64,000 nt of DNA from Tubiluchus corallicola (taxonomy: Eukaryota; Priapulida; Priapulimorpha; Priapulimorphida; Tubiluchidae), in assembly GCA_030141605.1 (NCBI GenBank), contig JAQGDQ010000034.1, positions 397,501 to 461,500 on the forward strand, given 5' to 3'. The translations under genes were made by a program, and so were the position numbers. The notes beneath the pieces are model-generated. The model saw nothing but the letters and a program-made list of their open reading frames with translations, ran no database searches and had not been told where the DNA came from. Positions 24,201 through 36,085 of the stretch are shown here, in pieces (positions within the stretch are counted from its first letter, which is position 1; each line of letters starts with the position of its first letter).

Positions 24201-27200
24201 ATTGATTCTACATTACCGTGAGTTTAATACACTGCGCCTATATATTAGCTAATTATCGGTAAATACTGACAATCGGCAAATTAGAACCGACGTCTCCCCG
24301 CTTTTGTCCGCCAAAAAGCTACACTTTTAGGCTCAAACTGTATGCATCAAAATTATTGTGTAATGTAATTTGCAAGTGTATATGCTAGCTGCTAAAGACT
24401 CTTTATTTGTATTTTCTGAACTGTATTGCATTTGTATTTATATTTACTTTAATGGATAATTATCTGTATTTTAATGATAATTGTAAGATGCAGTGTGGAA
24501 ATGAATAAACTCTTGAACTCTTGAAACCGAGATACGAGTGCATTTGCAAAGCATGATGAAAAATCTTAACAGTTTCTCCTTTTCACGGTTTATTTCATAT
24601 CACTAAAAGTCGGGAAATTATATAGTCAAATTTCAAAAGCTCACCAGGACTACTAGAATAACCACAAAGCCCAACGAACAGCCAATGATCGTGTAGACGG
24701 TGTGACGCAACATGTCCATTTCTGTGTAGCCATCATCAACCTCGCTGCTAGTAAAATAATCTGCAGGCTTCTTGTCAAATTTATTTGCATCTACATACAC
24801 TGCAATGCACAATATTGTATATCAGTGTAATTTAAGAATAATCATATTTACAGTGATATAAATTTATGGCTGTTATTGGTGGCTCTATTAGCTACAGTTA
24901 TTATCAGAGGTAGCTTTGTAAATTAGTGGCAAGTAGTAAGAAGATGAGTCAAAGTACTTCTGAAAATAGAAACTAAGTATCTCAAAATCCATGTGAGATC
25001 ATTCCCGCAAATACTGAACGAAAGTGATTATTTCATTAAAAAAAACTACACGTTACAACAAAAACAACTCAGTTTTAGTCATCTCCAACTTTACACCAAG
25101 GGGTGCAGGCATGGAAATGCCTGGAAATTATTTGTACAAAAGATGTTTTTAACATGCACTTTTTGGGCAATACATTACAGGTTTAAGCAAAACATTGAAA
25201 ACAGCAGCTGAAACAAATAGCAAATAACTAAAATGTTGACAGTGACATAAAAAATTGTAGTAATAATGTCACTGGCACACAGTAATACTGTGTTTTTCAG
25301 CAATAGGTACTTTTGACCTATTGGAATCAATAGGCTTCCATAGTACATATCATAAACAAGATTGGAGTCCTGTTTTCCAACAAGCTTTTTCACACACACT
25401 TATATATATATATATATATATAATATGTATATATAATATATAGGTATATATAACTAGGTGCATGATATAAAGGGGTTTCTACTTAAAAGATAAGTTCAAT
25501 ATAGAAGTTTTGATAATATCATAGTTATGGGTGAATTAATTAAAACAAAGTACTTAGATTTACCAAACGGTAAATGAATATAAGTCCAAGAAAAGAAATA
25601 TACATTATGGCAATAAAAGTGAGAAAAATGCTGAACATTCACTAAGTATAGTGAAAATAAATCTAAAGATGTATTCAAAAAACAGATAGATGGATAATTT
25701 AATGAAAACTGAGCTTCTGATACAAGCAGTAGCCTAAGCATGCTTGAATTAAGTGGTAATCCATTACACAATCAACTCCCAAAAATATACCAGTTTACTT
25801 CTTTTGTGATAAGTCCAAGTTAAATATGGAAGTTAATTTTAAATTATAACTGCAAATGGCTAAGAATAAAATATTCAAAATACAAAAATGAAACTGCAGC
25901 AAAATTGAAAAAATGCTAAAAAAACCTTTAAGTGAAATGATGCACAACTTTTCACTTTCACCAATTCCTGATATTAGTTTTAATGATATATTTTTATGTG
26001 TTAAAAAAATCCAGTGCACATTATAAAGAAAGATCAACTTACTGTCAATGTAATGATCTCCGCAGCAGATCTGCTTGAACATATCATCACGATCGCAGAG
26101 TGGTTGGGCGCTGTGATCGCAACACTGCCGTCCATCCATGCACCGACCATCATCACACGTTAGCAACTTATTTGCACAAGGAACCGGGCCTAAAAACAAA
26201 TCAGTTCATTTAGAGCAAGAAAGAATAAATGCTAACAGTAGTTCTTGTTGTCTTTTAAATTTTCAAACTCTTCCGCAAGATTCTGAGTTTCGATTCTATT
26301 CTTTTCTGCACCGAACTTTGTAAGATAACTAGAAATTCTCAATGCTCTGCAATTCTTCTGCATATACTCTTCTATACGCTGTGCAAATCTTCTCAGATTT
26401 ATAACCAAAAGCTTCCGGAACAGTACAATTCCATGCATGTAAGTTTAAGAACTTTGTACAAATTTTCCCACAGAAATGAAAAGCTTAAACAAAACCTTGC
26501 AACTTTTACGTGTACCTTGTACAAATGTTATTGAGAAGTTAAAAGAATTCAGAAGTTTGCAATTCACTGAAAGTGTACTGTGACATTACTTACAAAAGTT
26601 TAGAGACAAAATTATTAACAAAGTTGGAAACCCACAATTAATTAAATTTTGATAATAACCTTCAAGCAGAGGAAACATGAAACTGTCCACTGTGCAAATT
26701 TTGCTAAAAGACTAAAAAGCAGCAATACAGACAATAACATGGAACTGGCACAAATACTGATAGCCCTTTATGAGTTCTAATCAAGAAAAGAGAACTTGAA
26801 AAGTTTTTGCAGTACAGAAAGTAAGAAAGGCGAAATAGCGACGTCACTTACCACAAATTTCCTCTGACTCATCTGAACCGTCGGGACAATCCGTAAGATT
26901 GTCGCACTGATAGCGGTAGAACACACAGTGTCCGGACCGACAGCGGAACTGTGTTGGAGCACAAGCACCAGGGGCTAGAAAACAAACATTTATCTTGATT
27001 AAAAACATGGTGCTGGTGATAATAATGACAAGAATTTAAGATAGTATTCAACAAGCAGGCACCGTAATTTATGTATCTTAAATAAGTATGATACTAAGCG
27101 AAAAAATCAATACTGACGTCACCAAAATAATATTTTCAAAATGGACTTCTTTCTTTCTGGAATTCCCTATTACAGTCTAGTCCATTTTTTATTGAAAAAC

Positions 27201-28425
27201 TCAAGACTTTCATTTTTACTGCATAAAATCCAAGAAATAATTTTTTTTAGCTTAAACCTCACCAAAGTACATATTCTCAAAACGTAAACCTTGTTTGCTA
27301 TGAAGTGTATCTTTTGTGCATTTTCTCAAGTGAACTAAGTACAAAATTACTTTATCAAAGGCTTTATCAAAAGGCTTAGATAATAAGCCATATGTGTGCT
27401 TGCATAGCAAAATGGTCCATAAGTTGGCAATTAAGCCTTTCTAGCTATTCACATATCCCGAATCTCCATTTCATGAGGATCATTTTGATACTAAGCTCAT
27501 TGCTCTATGTTATTTCTAAACTGAGATAGTCCACTGAAGTTGAGGTGCAGACTATGCACTGAAAAACATAATCTCAAGAAAATCACTGTTAAAGTTAGCC
27601 ATTGTTTTTTGTCGTGTTTCTACAAAACACTTAGCAACCGCACAAGAGTTGGTTGCTATGGGCACTGCAAGAACACACTGAAGTTATGTTTAAATCCAAT
27701 AGATGGCTCCTCGCGATGAAGATCTGGGCTTGGCAATAGAAAAAACCCGAAGCAAAATAACAGCTTCCAGGAGCTACTATCGGAGTTTGATGTTCTTAGT
27801 ACTGCAAGTTACATGCAATGAGCGGGCAATCTTGATGAGATTGGTAACTTAGAGAGCAATAACTGAGCTAAGTTATTGCTGTTCTGCAATACTAATTGGA
27901 ACCAAAGAAACATCCCTATCATAGCCAGTGAAAGATTTCATTAATGTTAAGCCAAATATGCCTGTATTTGGTTGACAGCTTCACTGCTCCTCGGAAAGTT
28001 GCGAATAAATTTGATCAGGCAGAAATTTGTCCCATTTATCATTCATTTATCATTTAACACTGTCATTAATCAGTGTTAAAATTATTACAAGTCAGTTGTT
28101 GAGCACTGTGGATAAATGAAGACTATCCTATACACTTTGCTAGAATTCATAATATTCATTAAAAAAATATTGCATAATCAATAATCATCGATTCTCTGTG
28201 ACATTTGGAATTTTAACCTATTTGCTAGTAATCATGATTAATTACTCTCGTGTATTTATTCTCTTATACGGTCATTCAATCACCGCAAATTCACTAATCT
28301 CTAAAATAAGGGCAACGTGTAAAGGACTTACTGTCTTACGTTGTCCTCGCATTTGGCTTTGTTATTCCTGATCCTTGTATGTTTTTTGTAAATATCGTTT
28401 TGAACTATATGTGAGAAATAAACTA

Positions 28426-28515
<90 letters not shown>

Positions 28516-28520
28516 CCTAC

Positions 28521-28561
<41 letters not shown>

Positions 28562-31492
28562 CATCTGTCTATTAATAACCTGAATGCTCTGTACAGAAAT
28601 AAGTAATTTCAACTAATACTGATTTACAGATATGCAAATAATTGCAATTAATGTCCGTACTAAAACAATGACAAGCAGCTAGGAAATCACCAGTAGATCG
28701 AATGCATTTGGACAGCCAACAGTACAAGCAATTTAAACAAGTAAATAATCACCAGGTCTAACAAAGACCGTTGCATTCATTCGACTAAAGTGACCGTCGT
28801 GGGCCTTCGCTTCACACACGTAATGTCCGTTGTACGCTGGCACCATGTTCTGTATGGAGATTGCAACAGAGTGCTTTGTCGTAGTTACTTTTGCACTACC
28901 TGCAAAATTAACAGTCAACTGAAATTCATGGCAATGAGGAACCTGACATCGTAGTATGAAGTTCTGATCAGGAATTTTTAGATGTCACTTCCATTACTTT
29001 AACATCATTTCCACATAACATTAACAAAAGTGAAATTGTTGGCTAAACAGCCACCACTTAGATTAACTAGTCTGGAATCCGAAACATTCGATTTTACTCG
29101 ATTCTTGAATTTTTTTCTGCCAAACTATTTAGATATGTCATTTAAAATGATATTTGTTGTTGTCATATAATGTGTTTTTGTGAATATGTCATTTACAACA
29201 TCATTTATCATTACTACAAAATTTGTTTCTTCGCAAAATTTAGAATGTAGAGTAACTTTTTTGTTACTCAATATACAAGAACTGACTAAAAACTCAAAAC
29301 ACAAACATCAATAAGAACGAGAAACCGCGAAATAAATGGCTTTATAGAGTTACTTTACAAGTGAGTAACTTGAAATTGTGGTCAGTCGGCACAAAATTTT
29401 GCATTACTTAATATAAATCTGTTCAAAGACAAAAAAATGTAGTTACCTAATTGTAATAATGCTTAAAATTGAAGACCAATCACCCAATTATAATAATGCT
29501 TAAATCAGAAGACCAATCACCCAATTATAATAATGCTTAAAACAGAAGACAATCACCCAATTATAATAATGCTTAAAACCGAAGACCAATCACTCAAGTA
29601 TAATAATGCTTAAAATTGAAGACCAATCACCCAATTATAATAATGCATAAAACAGAAGACAATCACCCAATTATAATAATGCATAAAACAGAAGACAATC
29701 ACCCAATTATAATAATGCTTAAAACCGAAGACCAATCACTCAAGTATAATAATGCTTAAAACTGAAGACCAACCACCTAATTATAATAATGCTTAAAACT
29801 GAAGCCCTAGGAAATTTATAATAAAAAATTTAAAATAATTATCAGCAACTGTTTGCAACAATTCTACTGCATAAAGTGCTTATTTGAAAACCCTCCTAAT
29901 AGCAGAAAAGAACATTCTTAACAAGGCTAGCACTTACACTGATGTCTGAAAATCCTACAAAATCACTCTTTAACTCATCTAGCTTTGGAAGTTAGCAAAC
30001 TTAAAGATTAATAAAAAGCCCTGCACACTCACACAGTTATTAACTACACATGTAAATTTTGCAAAAAAAGCAATGAAATGCGCGGCAGTATAAAGCAACT
30101 ATTTAACAAAAATACCAGATCTTCAATCTGACATTACCTGGTGGAAGACTGGATATTGGCACAGGTGTAAGCCACTCCACATTTAAATCAGCAAAGCGAT
30201 AGGTAACATCTTGAGGTGACACTATACAAGTGAGATTCAAAGTATCACCTTCCTGTATCAACAGCACAGGTCCTGGAAAAACCTGAAGGATGGGATTTCT
30301 ATCGACAACGCCACTCGGCGACCGCGAAGAAGTGGTGATCTCACCCAATGATCCTACTGCAATACAAACCATGCTAGTGTTAAAACTCTTTCCCGTTAAC
30401 AATCTTTATAAATTATTATCTAGAAAAAAATTCTAAAAATGGCACATACAAATTTATAACTAAGTAAACTAGTATGATGATGTATAACTTAAGTATGCAC
30501 CTGCGTTACTAATATATTACATTACTAATAATTTACTGTTAACACTACCGTAAATACGTCACTGCCAAAGGATGTACTGTAAAGGTGTGTACATCATGGT
30601 ATCAATTTTGGTGTTTAATTAATTAAATACCAGCGCCATCAGCATACATATAGACATAGACATAAGCGACAGTAGATAGTCCAGTAACTACAAGCAGGTT
30701 AAATGATGGCTGTTGTGCAAAAACGATTTTTTGCACAAGTAAACGCCAGTGTGAAAAACATACATTCAGTGTTGGAAATGAAAATTTCAAAGCATCAACC
30801 CTGCAAACAAGTTCTTGTAAAGTAAAGAATAAAGAAACTTCAATCAATCGAAGTGCTTAGACATAGACATAGACATTTTATTTTTCTCCAATTTGTGTCA
30901 CAAATTTCCATTTTACAAGAAAAATAACTTTGTCTGTGGAGATGGGGCGAGGAAAGACTGTCGGTCATCTACTTGCTCACCCCTTATAATTTAATATTGA
31001 TGACAGAAAAAAGAATTGATGACACAGGATGCAAATAAACTAATCAAAATAAAGGAATAACAAAAGCAAAATTATAAAAACAAACATAACAACAATACAA
31101 TAGCATAAGTGAAAAAAAAGAATAATAATAAATGAAGGGGATGAATAAGTATCACAATAATTAAACACCAAAATTTACTGCTTAGCTAAAGAACGAATTA
31201 TATCAGTTCTATCAGCTATTGTCTTCTTGATTTGATTCAAGCTACTCATGAATTATTGAAGACAATGAATGACAAACTACTCATTTTCAGCACGCAACTT
31301 CTTCACAATATTAAATCGTTATTACTATTTTGTTTTTCGCCTATTTTCAAAGACTTTTTCTCAAATAGCTTAGTTAAGTTGAAAAATCTGAGAATCTAGT
31401 CAAGTCAAAAATTTACCTGTTTTTGAAAGCTGGCAAATTAGGTAAATCACTAAAAACGTGAATGCTTTATCAACACCTGGTGAAGCGGCCAT
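21273..31492 (-). CDS. LDLRAD3-like receptor with N-terminal Ig domain (eight exons)
   Basis: Single-pass membrane protein, 528 residues as modelled. Minus-strand exons in order: 31417-31492, 30138-30356, 28753-28899, 26852-26974, 26043-26189, 24645-24799, 22904-22920 and 21273-21975. Residues 1-25 are a hydrophobic signal peptide. An Ig domain spans about 46-147 (Cys69, Trp87, YVC at 125-127). LDLa 1 is at 152-188 with the calcium-site pattern CPDGSDE. LDLa 2 is at 193-230 with its acidic box replaced by DRDDM. The transmembrane helix covers about 271-294. The tail contains [12 protein letters not shown] and two PPPY motifs (333-336 and 357-360). A TYNxNNG stretch followed by PPxY motifs is, from family knowledge, typical of LDLRAD3, which recruits Nedd4-family ubiquitin ligases. 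The first four introns and that before the membrane exon are phase 1. An alternative acceptor would start exon 6 at 24790. Homology to LDLRAD3 is from memory; the Ig domain is not part of the vertebrate protein as I know it. Confidence 0.85.
22904..22920 (-). other. Predicted 17-nt micro-exon of the LDLRAD3-like gene
   Basis: The membrane exon ends in phase 0 at 24645, while the tail exon (21975) must be entered in phase 2; direct joining gives an immediate TGA. A 17-nt segment preceded by ttgttttcag and followed by gtacca solves the phase exactly and reads VVLVC plus the first two bases of Ser295. It completes a helix that would otherwise be only about 18 hydrophobic residues. The donor (gtacc) is not ideal. 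Confidence 0.6.
24020..24210 (+). repeat. Dispersed repeat family B, copy 1
   Basis: Aligns with 62764-62955 in the same orientation: 'ctgactgctagttg', 'acgtgtatatctc', 'gagttatttgagtca' and 'agtttttatatacttttgca' are shared. It is non-coding. The flanks differ, which gives approximate element ends. Confidence 0.75.
24395..24530 (+). mobile_element. LINE-like 3' end
   Basis: A T-rich stretch ending in aatgaataaactcttgaa followed by repeated ctcttgaa. This looks like a non-LTR retrotransposon 3' terminus with a short tandem tail. No coding part is present. Confidence 0.45.
25400..25446 (+). repeat. TA-rich microsatellite in receptor intron
   Basis: Alternating TA tract with small interruptions, in the intron between exons 5 and 6 of the minus-strand receptor. 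Confidence 0.9.
26975..28752. other. Receptor intron with LINE tail and tetranucleotide array
   Basis: Intron between the second Ig exon and the first LDLa exon. A + strand LINE-like tail (about 28360-28427, ending gagaaataaactata) runs directly into a (CTAT)n array. No other exon was seen. Confidence 0.5.
28423..28575 (+). repeat. (CTAT)n microsatellite
   Basis: Roughly 35 CTAT units with a few ctac, ccat and ctgt variants near the 3' end. It begins directly at a LINE-like aataaa tail. The Leu-Ser-Ile-Tyr frame across it is an artefact. Confidence 0.96.
29445..29809 (+). repeat. 37-bp minisatellite, about ten units, in receptor intron
   Basis: Ten units of 36-37 bp, each with a cccaattataataatgct core followed by taaaac and gaagaccaatca. 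Variant units recur in the same order (units 4-5 match 8-9), pointing to internal block duplication. It lies in the intron that splits the Ig domain. Confidence 0.95.
30855..31170 (-). mobile_element. LINE-like 3' end in receptor intron 1 (minus strand)
   Basis: Read on the minus strand, this AT-rich stretch ends at aaaataaaatgtctatgtct, with a short tandem tail of the hexamer atgtct (seen on + as agacat at about 30857-30876). No coding part was found. Confidence 0.4.
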
Positions 31493-31547
31493 TTTTGTTT
31501 TTGTTCAGATTTTTAGCCTCTGCCAATAGACGGCAGTACATATTTGC

Positions 31548-31990
31548 GTCAGACCATTGGATGGAATACAAGGAGTTCAACTTTGGAATACCCTGCCATC
31601 CAATTTAAAACAAAGCAAGTCTTTTGACGAATTCAAATCAAAATTAAAAATACATACATTAAATATTTTTAAAAACCCAACATGCGTAAACGATAATATA
31701 TATTCATCCACAAATTATATATATATCCACATATATATATATATAAATTTTATTTACCCACGTCCATTTTAAATTATATGTATATATTGTATATAGTCTA
31801 TTATAATTTCCGTGTAATATTATGATGTATATTTTGTTTTAAATTTTTGGCACAGTACTTTTTAGTTTGCACTGGACGCATTTGCCTTTAACAGTTGTGT
31901 GAATTTCATTCTCATGCCGCGATGTTCTTTTATGCTTTTATAGTTGAGAATATCGGTTTTTCATATGGCAAATAAATATTATATATATAT
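31548..31990 (+). mobile_element. LINE 3' relic
   Basis: About 45 residues in frame from 31548 include LWNTLPSNLK followed by a spaced FDEFKSKLK. This is the typical last part of the reverse-transcriptase ORF of CR1/Jockey-like LINEs (WNxLP...FKxxLK). The rest is an AT-rich 3' UTR ending in aaataaatattatatatata near 31990. Strongly 5'-truncated. Confidence 0.65.
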
Positions 31991-32693
31991 ATAATCTGGT
32001 AACACCAGTCGCGATATTGCACGCGAATATTTAGAGGTTCTACACGTACACGTGTATATGCTTTCTAGCACCCACGGTCCACCCATATCCACATACAAGG
32101 AAGAAAGCTATAACATAAATTATTTTTTAAAGGAGCTCATCTGTAAAGTAGCTCGAGATAATAGGAGTGAGTAAAATACATGTGACGTCTCTTTTACACT
32201 GAGAACTGCACTTTTTATTGATAACAATTGGCTAGCCGTTTCGGTGAAGAGTTATACTTAGTGTCGAGAGTAGTGCTTACTAGTAGTGTTAAATGGTTGT
32301 AGAAAGACCAGGATATCGCTACATTAAAGATGCGGGTGTCTCATGCTCGGTTGAAAGTAGGGCTAAGTTGAAAGTTAATTAACTGAATTGAACTACTCGA
32401 GTATTGACTTCAGTTTTTTACCGTGTGTTAACTTTTGACAGTGTGCCCTATTCATTACTGTTACTTACATTGAAGACTTACTCGTTTCACTCTCAAATAA
32501 AGCTTTTAACTTAATTGGTAGCTATTTGTGCGACCGATCTCAGCGTGTGGTAGATTCAGTCTCTAGTGAATGGGAGAACATACAAACTGTAACAAGCACA
32601 TTCTCGAATTTCACCAGGTCACAGTAATGTCAAGATATCAGTTTCGAAACTCCCACGCGCCATACCCTCGAGTTCCTGATTTCACAAATTATT

Positions 32694-32735
32694 GTCACGT
32701 GACATGCAGAGCAGACACGCCATTGCGGCGCCAAT
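32694..32735. promoter_or_regulatory. E-box palindrome and CCAAT box
   Basis: GTCACGTGAC (32694-32703) is a perfect palindrome of the USF/MITF/TFEB class, and CCAAT is at 32731-32735, about 110-150 bases before the ATG of SLC6 exon 1a. Function is inferred from position only. Confidence 0.4.
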
Positions 32736-32846
32736 CCGTTGTACGTTTGGTAGTGAAGCATAATCACGACGGTAGTTTTTTTCGCTAAAAAATTTGAAGC
32801 ACTCATTATTTATTAATCGAAAACTGTATTTATTTCGCCGCTTACT

Positions 32847-32885
32847 ATGACGTTTTCTGAAGAAGGAATCGATGAAGGTGGACAG
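32847..32885 (+). other. Alternative first coding exon 1a of the SLC6 gene
   Basis: ATG at 32847 (A at -3) opens 13 codons reading MTFSEEGIDEGGQ, then a good donor gtaatt at 32886. It ends in phase 0, exactly what the shared second exon at 39037 needs, and like exon 1b (36086-36148) it offers a cytoplasmic N-terminal tail. The acidic residues blend with IDDGF at the start of exon 2. No transcript evidence is available here. Confidence 0.55.
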
Positions 32886-33282
32886 GTAATTATCATTTTA
32901 TGAACATTTTGTTGCAGAATTATTAAAATTCTGGGTTTCTGCAATACTGTCAACAGAACAGTGGCACACTGACATGGCCTTTTGTATCACGATTGTGCAG
33001 CGATTCGGGATTTTAGTTTAGAGGTCAACTAAGATTAATACGTTAAATTGTCTTACTGAAAGAATCTAAGTCTATCGTCTACGGGCTGTTTTTCATTTTC
33101 TCATCACTAGCCTGTGATTTCTCATGGTTCATGCGCGTCAGTAGGTATAAATTTTATAGTAATTCGTCCTTATTATATTAATATGACGGTGGTATTATTT
33201 CATTATTATTATTATTGTCATTGTAAGCATAATTTGTAACGATAAGGAGTTGCCTTAATTGGACATATTGGTGGTTTCCAAA

Positions 33283-33291
33283 ATATTATTA

Positions 33292-33329
<38 letters not shown>

Positions 33330-33480
33330 GTTATTATTATTATTATACTACATATATAATAGTCTGCTACTCGTTAACCTTTAGTTTTTCAACATAGGTT
33401 TTTCTCTGTTGTTCATTTGTATTTTTGTGTATTTGTTGTTATGATTGTAAACTGATGGAGAAAAATAAATTAATAATCTA
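33283..33480 (+). repeat. (ATT)n array and LINE-like tail in SLC6 intron 1
   Basis: An ATT triplet array (33283-33347) is followed within about 110 bp by a tail reading aataaattaataatctaatc, like other LINE 3' ends in this window that finish in taatc repeats. Confidence 0.7.
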
Positions 33481-34714
33481 ATCTGATCTATGCTAGGGCA
33501 CTATTCCTGGTATTTTCGAATTTTAAACTATAATATACACAACACCAGTAAACTAAAGATGTATGTTTTTGTATGTAAAATAAAACATTTGTAATGCCAA
33601 CAATTAAATTCATGTGTTTACAAGTTTGCCTTATAAATTATTTAAATGAAATAGACGTTATAAAATAGCTAATAAATTGAACACTTGTTTAGATAAGAAT
33701 CGCAAAATAAACTAGGTGGCATTTGTAAGGAAATTGTAGCACTCCTATACACTCCTCAGCGATTACTTGGCATCTTACCAAACTTATCCAGCGCGGGAAA
33801 GCCGTGTCATTATTCTTCCGGTATTTTGGATGCGTGCCAAGTTATTTTGGCTGGCTGCCAAGTAAGCATGGACAAAGCCGGTCTGTCACGCAGCCTTGTG
33901 CTAAACGTGACTACGATTAACTGAATTTCGCTGACGCAAAAATGTTTCCCGCCCGCCCGTTTTAACCATTTTAATGTGAACGTTCGTCACGGTAAAAGAA
34001 CTTTCAGATACATACTGTATCAGTCGAGTTTTAAACAAGAAAGTGACTTCTCAAGGCCGATACTGTACGTAATTATCACTGCAAGTCTGCAGGCAAATTA
34101 ATTCAACTAAAGTATAGGGGACACTAAAAAAATGCAACGCGGTGATTACGAAATTAGCTTTTCTGTATTGGTTTTGAACGTTTTTGTTTACCAATAACCA
34201 GGGATATTTAGTAAATTTGATTGCATTTCAAAAAATTATGTGCAACACACAATAGAAATGGTTAAAACGTCCAAAAAGCAGGAGCATTCTGTAGCTTGGT
34301 CCACTAATACTAACTTTATTATCGTCATCATATACTCTTTACAGCTCTTGTAGGCATCTCTAAAATAAAAGAAATCTGTTCTCAAGATAGGTAAACACAG
34401 CAGTAATCCAGCAAAAAACTAGACAGTGCTATACCAGTGGCTTCTCAGCACCACCTTCGAATTTGACAAAGAATGAATGTAAAAAGCGATTCTTATAACA
34501 CAAAAAAAGAATATTTGGTGATGTAAATATAGTTACGTGTATTAATAAGCAATTAAAAATAGTTAAACGTACTAAAAATAATATGGCTAGAGAAGCATTC
34601 AAATTCCAGTGGCATTGCACAAGACAGGCAGATATAGTTGGAATTTTTCTTGTTTTATAAGAACGAGGTTCTTCTAAAATGAGTAAATTACACGAAGTAA
34701 AATTTATTTTGACT

Positions 34715-35039
34715 ATAAGGGTCATTTCGTGTTTCTGTTTATAGAGTACGAATGTGTCTAACGAATATACTACATTAATTTTAATTTTTCTTTATTGATA
34801 CAGTAAGCTTCTTTCCGTATTTCTATTTATAGAGTACGAATGTGTCCAACGATTGTACTACATTTTATTTTTCTTTATTGCTGCAGTAAGGGTCTTTTTG
34901 TTTCTGTTTATAGTGTGGTAATGTGTCTAACGAATGTACTACATTTAATTTTTCTTCATTGATACAGTAAGGGTCTTTTCGTGTTTCTGTTTAGAGACTA
35001 ATGTACTACATTTAATTTTTCTTCATTGATACAGTAAGA
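34715..35039 (+). repeat. About 95-bp tandem repeat, four degenerate units
   Basis: Four units share gtgtttctgtttatagag, aatgtgtctaacgaatgt, actacatttaatttttctt and cattgatacagtaag. The last is shortened. It lies between the two alternative SLC6 first exons. Each unit contains T-rich tracts ending in tag or cag, resembling 3' splice acceptors. Confidence 0.9.
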
Positions 35040-35266
35040 CCAAGTAATGCCTTTGCGCTACTTCAGGGTGACCTAAAACGTCCTGAAGCCTAAAATGGCC
35101 TTAATCGATCTATTAACCTATTGCTAGTGTACCGTCTTTTGCTACTGTCAAATGTCATCGTCTGTGTTGCTATCACGCAAGATTTACAAATCCAGACGTA
35201 TGGCTTCTATATACACTTCGCAAGGTGACCCGCGTGCTCATTCTGTCGCTGGCTGAAGCCACGCAG

Positions 35267-35359
35267 TGACGTCACGTATCTGAATGCATCATAAGCATGC
35301 AGATGACAGTATGTGGGCGTTTCTTGACGCGCGTGAAGGCTTCAAACACAATGACGTCA
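35267..35359. promoter_or_regulatory. Paired CRE palindromes upstream of SLC6 exon 1b
   Basis: Two perfect TGACGTCA sites, at 35267-35274 and 35352-35359, lie about 730-820 bases upstream of the ATG of exon 1b. Full CREs bind CREB/ATF proteins. They would fit an internal promoter for the 36086 isoform, inferred from position only. Confidence 0.4.
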
Positions 35360-36085
35360 CAGCGCATTTTGTGACTATTAAGGCAAGTTGTAAGGAAATA
35401 TTTAAATTGGGAGACGTTTCTATCAGTACTGGCTACCTGTTTTAGCTAAATTCAACAGTTAATTACATATAAAACCACTAGAAAATAACTAGGACTAGAT
35501 TTGTTGAATGATTTACTCGCACACGCGAGATATTGATTGTCTCGTGCGCCCACAGATTCCTGATCTGCTGCTGAAGCCAGTCTTTTCATTCATCGATCTG
35601 TTGTTGACACGTGACTAGCTGGCACGCTGCCAATATTCAGAACTGATTCACGCCGATACAATGATGCATTGAGGTTCGATAACAAACGCAAATAAGAACA
35701 TCTTTGGTTTCAGTTTTGGCTTCAGTATATGTGTGAACTTGGTTGAAAAAACAGTGGCAATTTATCTTACAGTGAAGTTACTGTACATGTAGTATTTAGT
35801 GTTATACTATTGTAAACTCGTCGATGTTGTAAGCTCATTTATTGATTACAACTTAATAGTTATTATAAAGTTATAATCTACATTGAAATTTTTTACGACA
35901 TCTTATAATAATTTCGCAGTATTCGTGAAGGACAAATTTTGTTTGTATCAGTTTCTTGTGAAAGTGTTACCTAAGTTGTTCCCATTATCTGGTCGAGTGA
36001 TTAAAGACAAATAGGAAGAAACAGTTCTCCACTTGTGTAAACAAAGAAGACTTGATAAAGAAGTGCATTGTGTCAAGAATTAGTC

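Larger units (their letters stand above)
22921..24644. other. Receptor intron before the micro-exon
   Basis: Intronic DNA that holds a copy of repeat family B (about 24020-24210) and, on the + strand, a LINE-like 3' tail (about 24395-24525). No further exon was seen. Confidence 0.5.
31493..32846. promoter_or_regulatory. Divergent promoter region between receptor and SLC6 gene
   Basis: The minus-strand receptor starts at 31492 and the upstream SLC6 first coding exon starts at 32847, so this 1.35 kb must hold the start sites or 5' UTRs of both. Its left part is a LINE relic (31548-31990). The right part has a palindromic GTCACGTGAC E-box at 32694-32703 and a CCAAT box at 32731-32735. No TATA box could be assigned with confidence. 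Confidence 0.5.
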
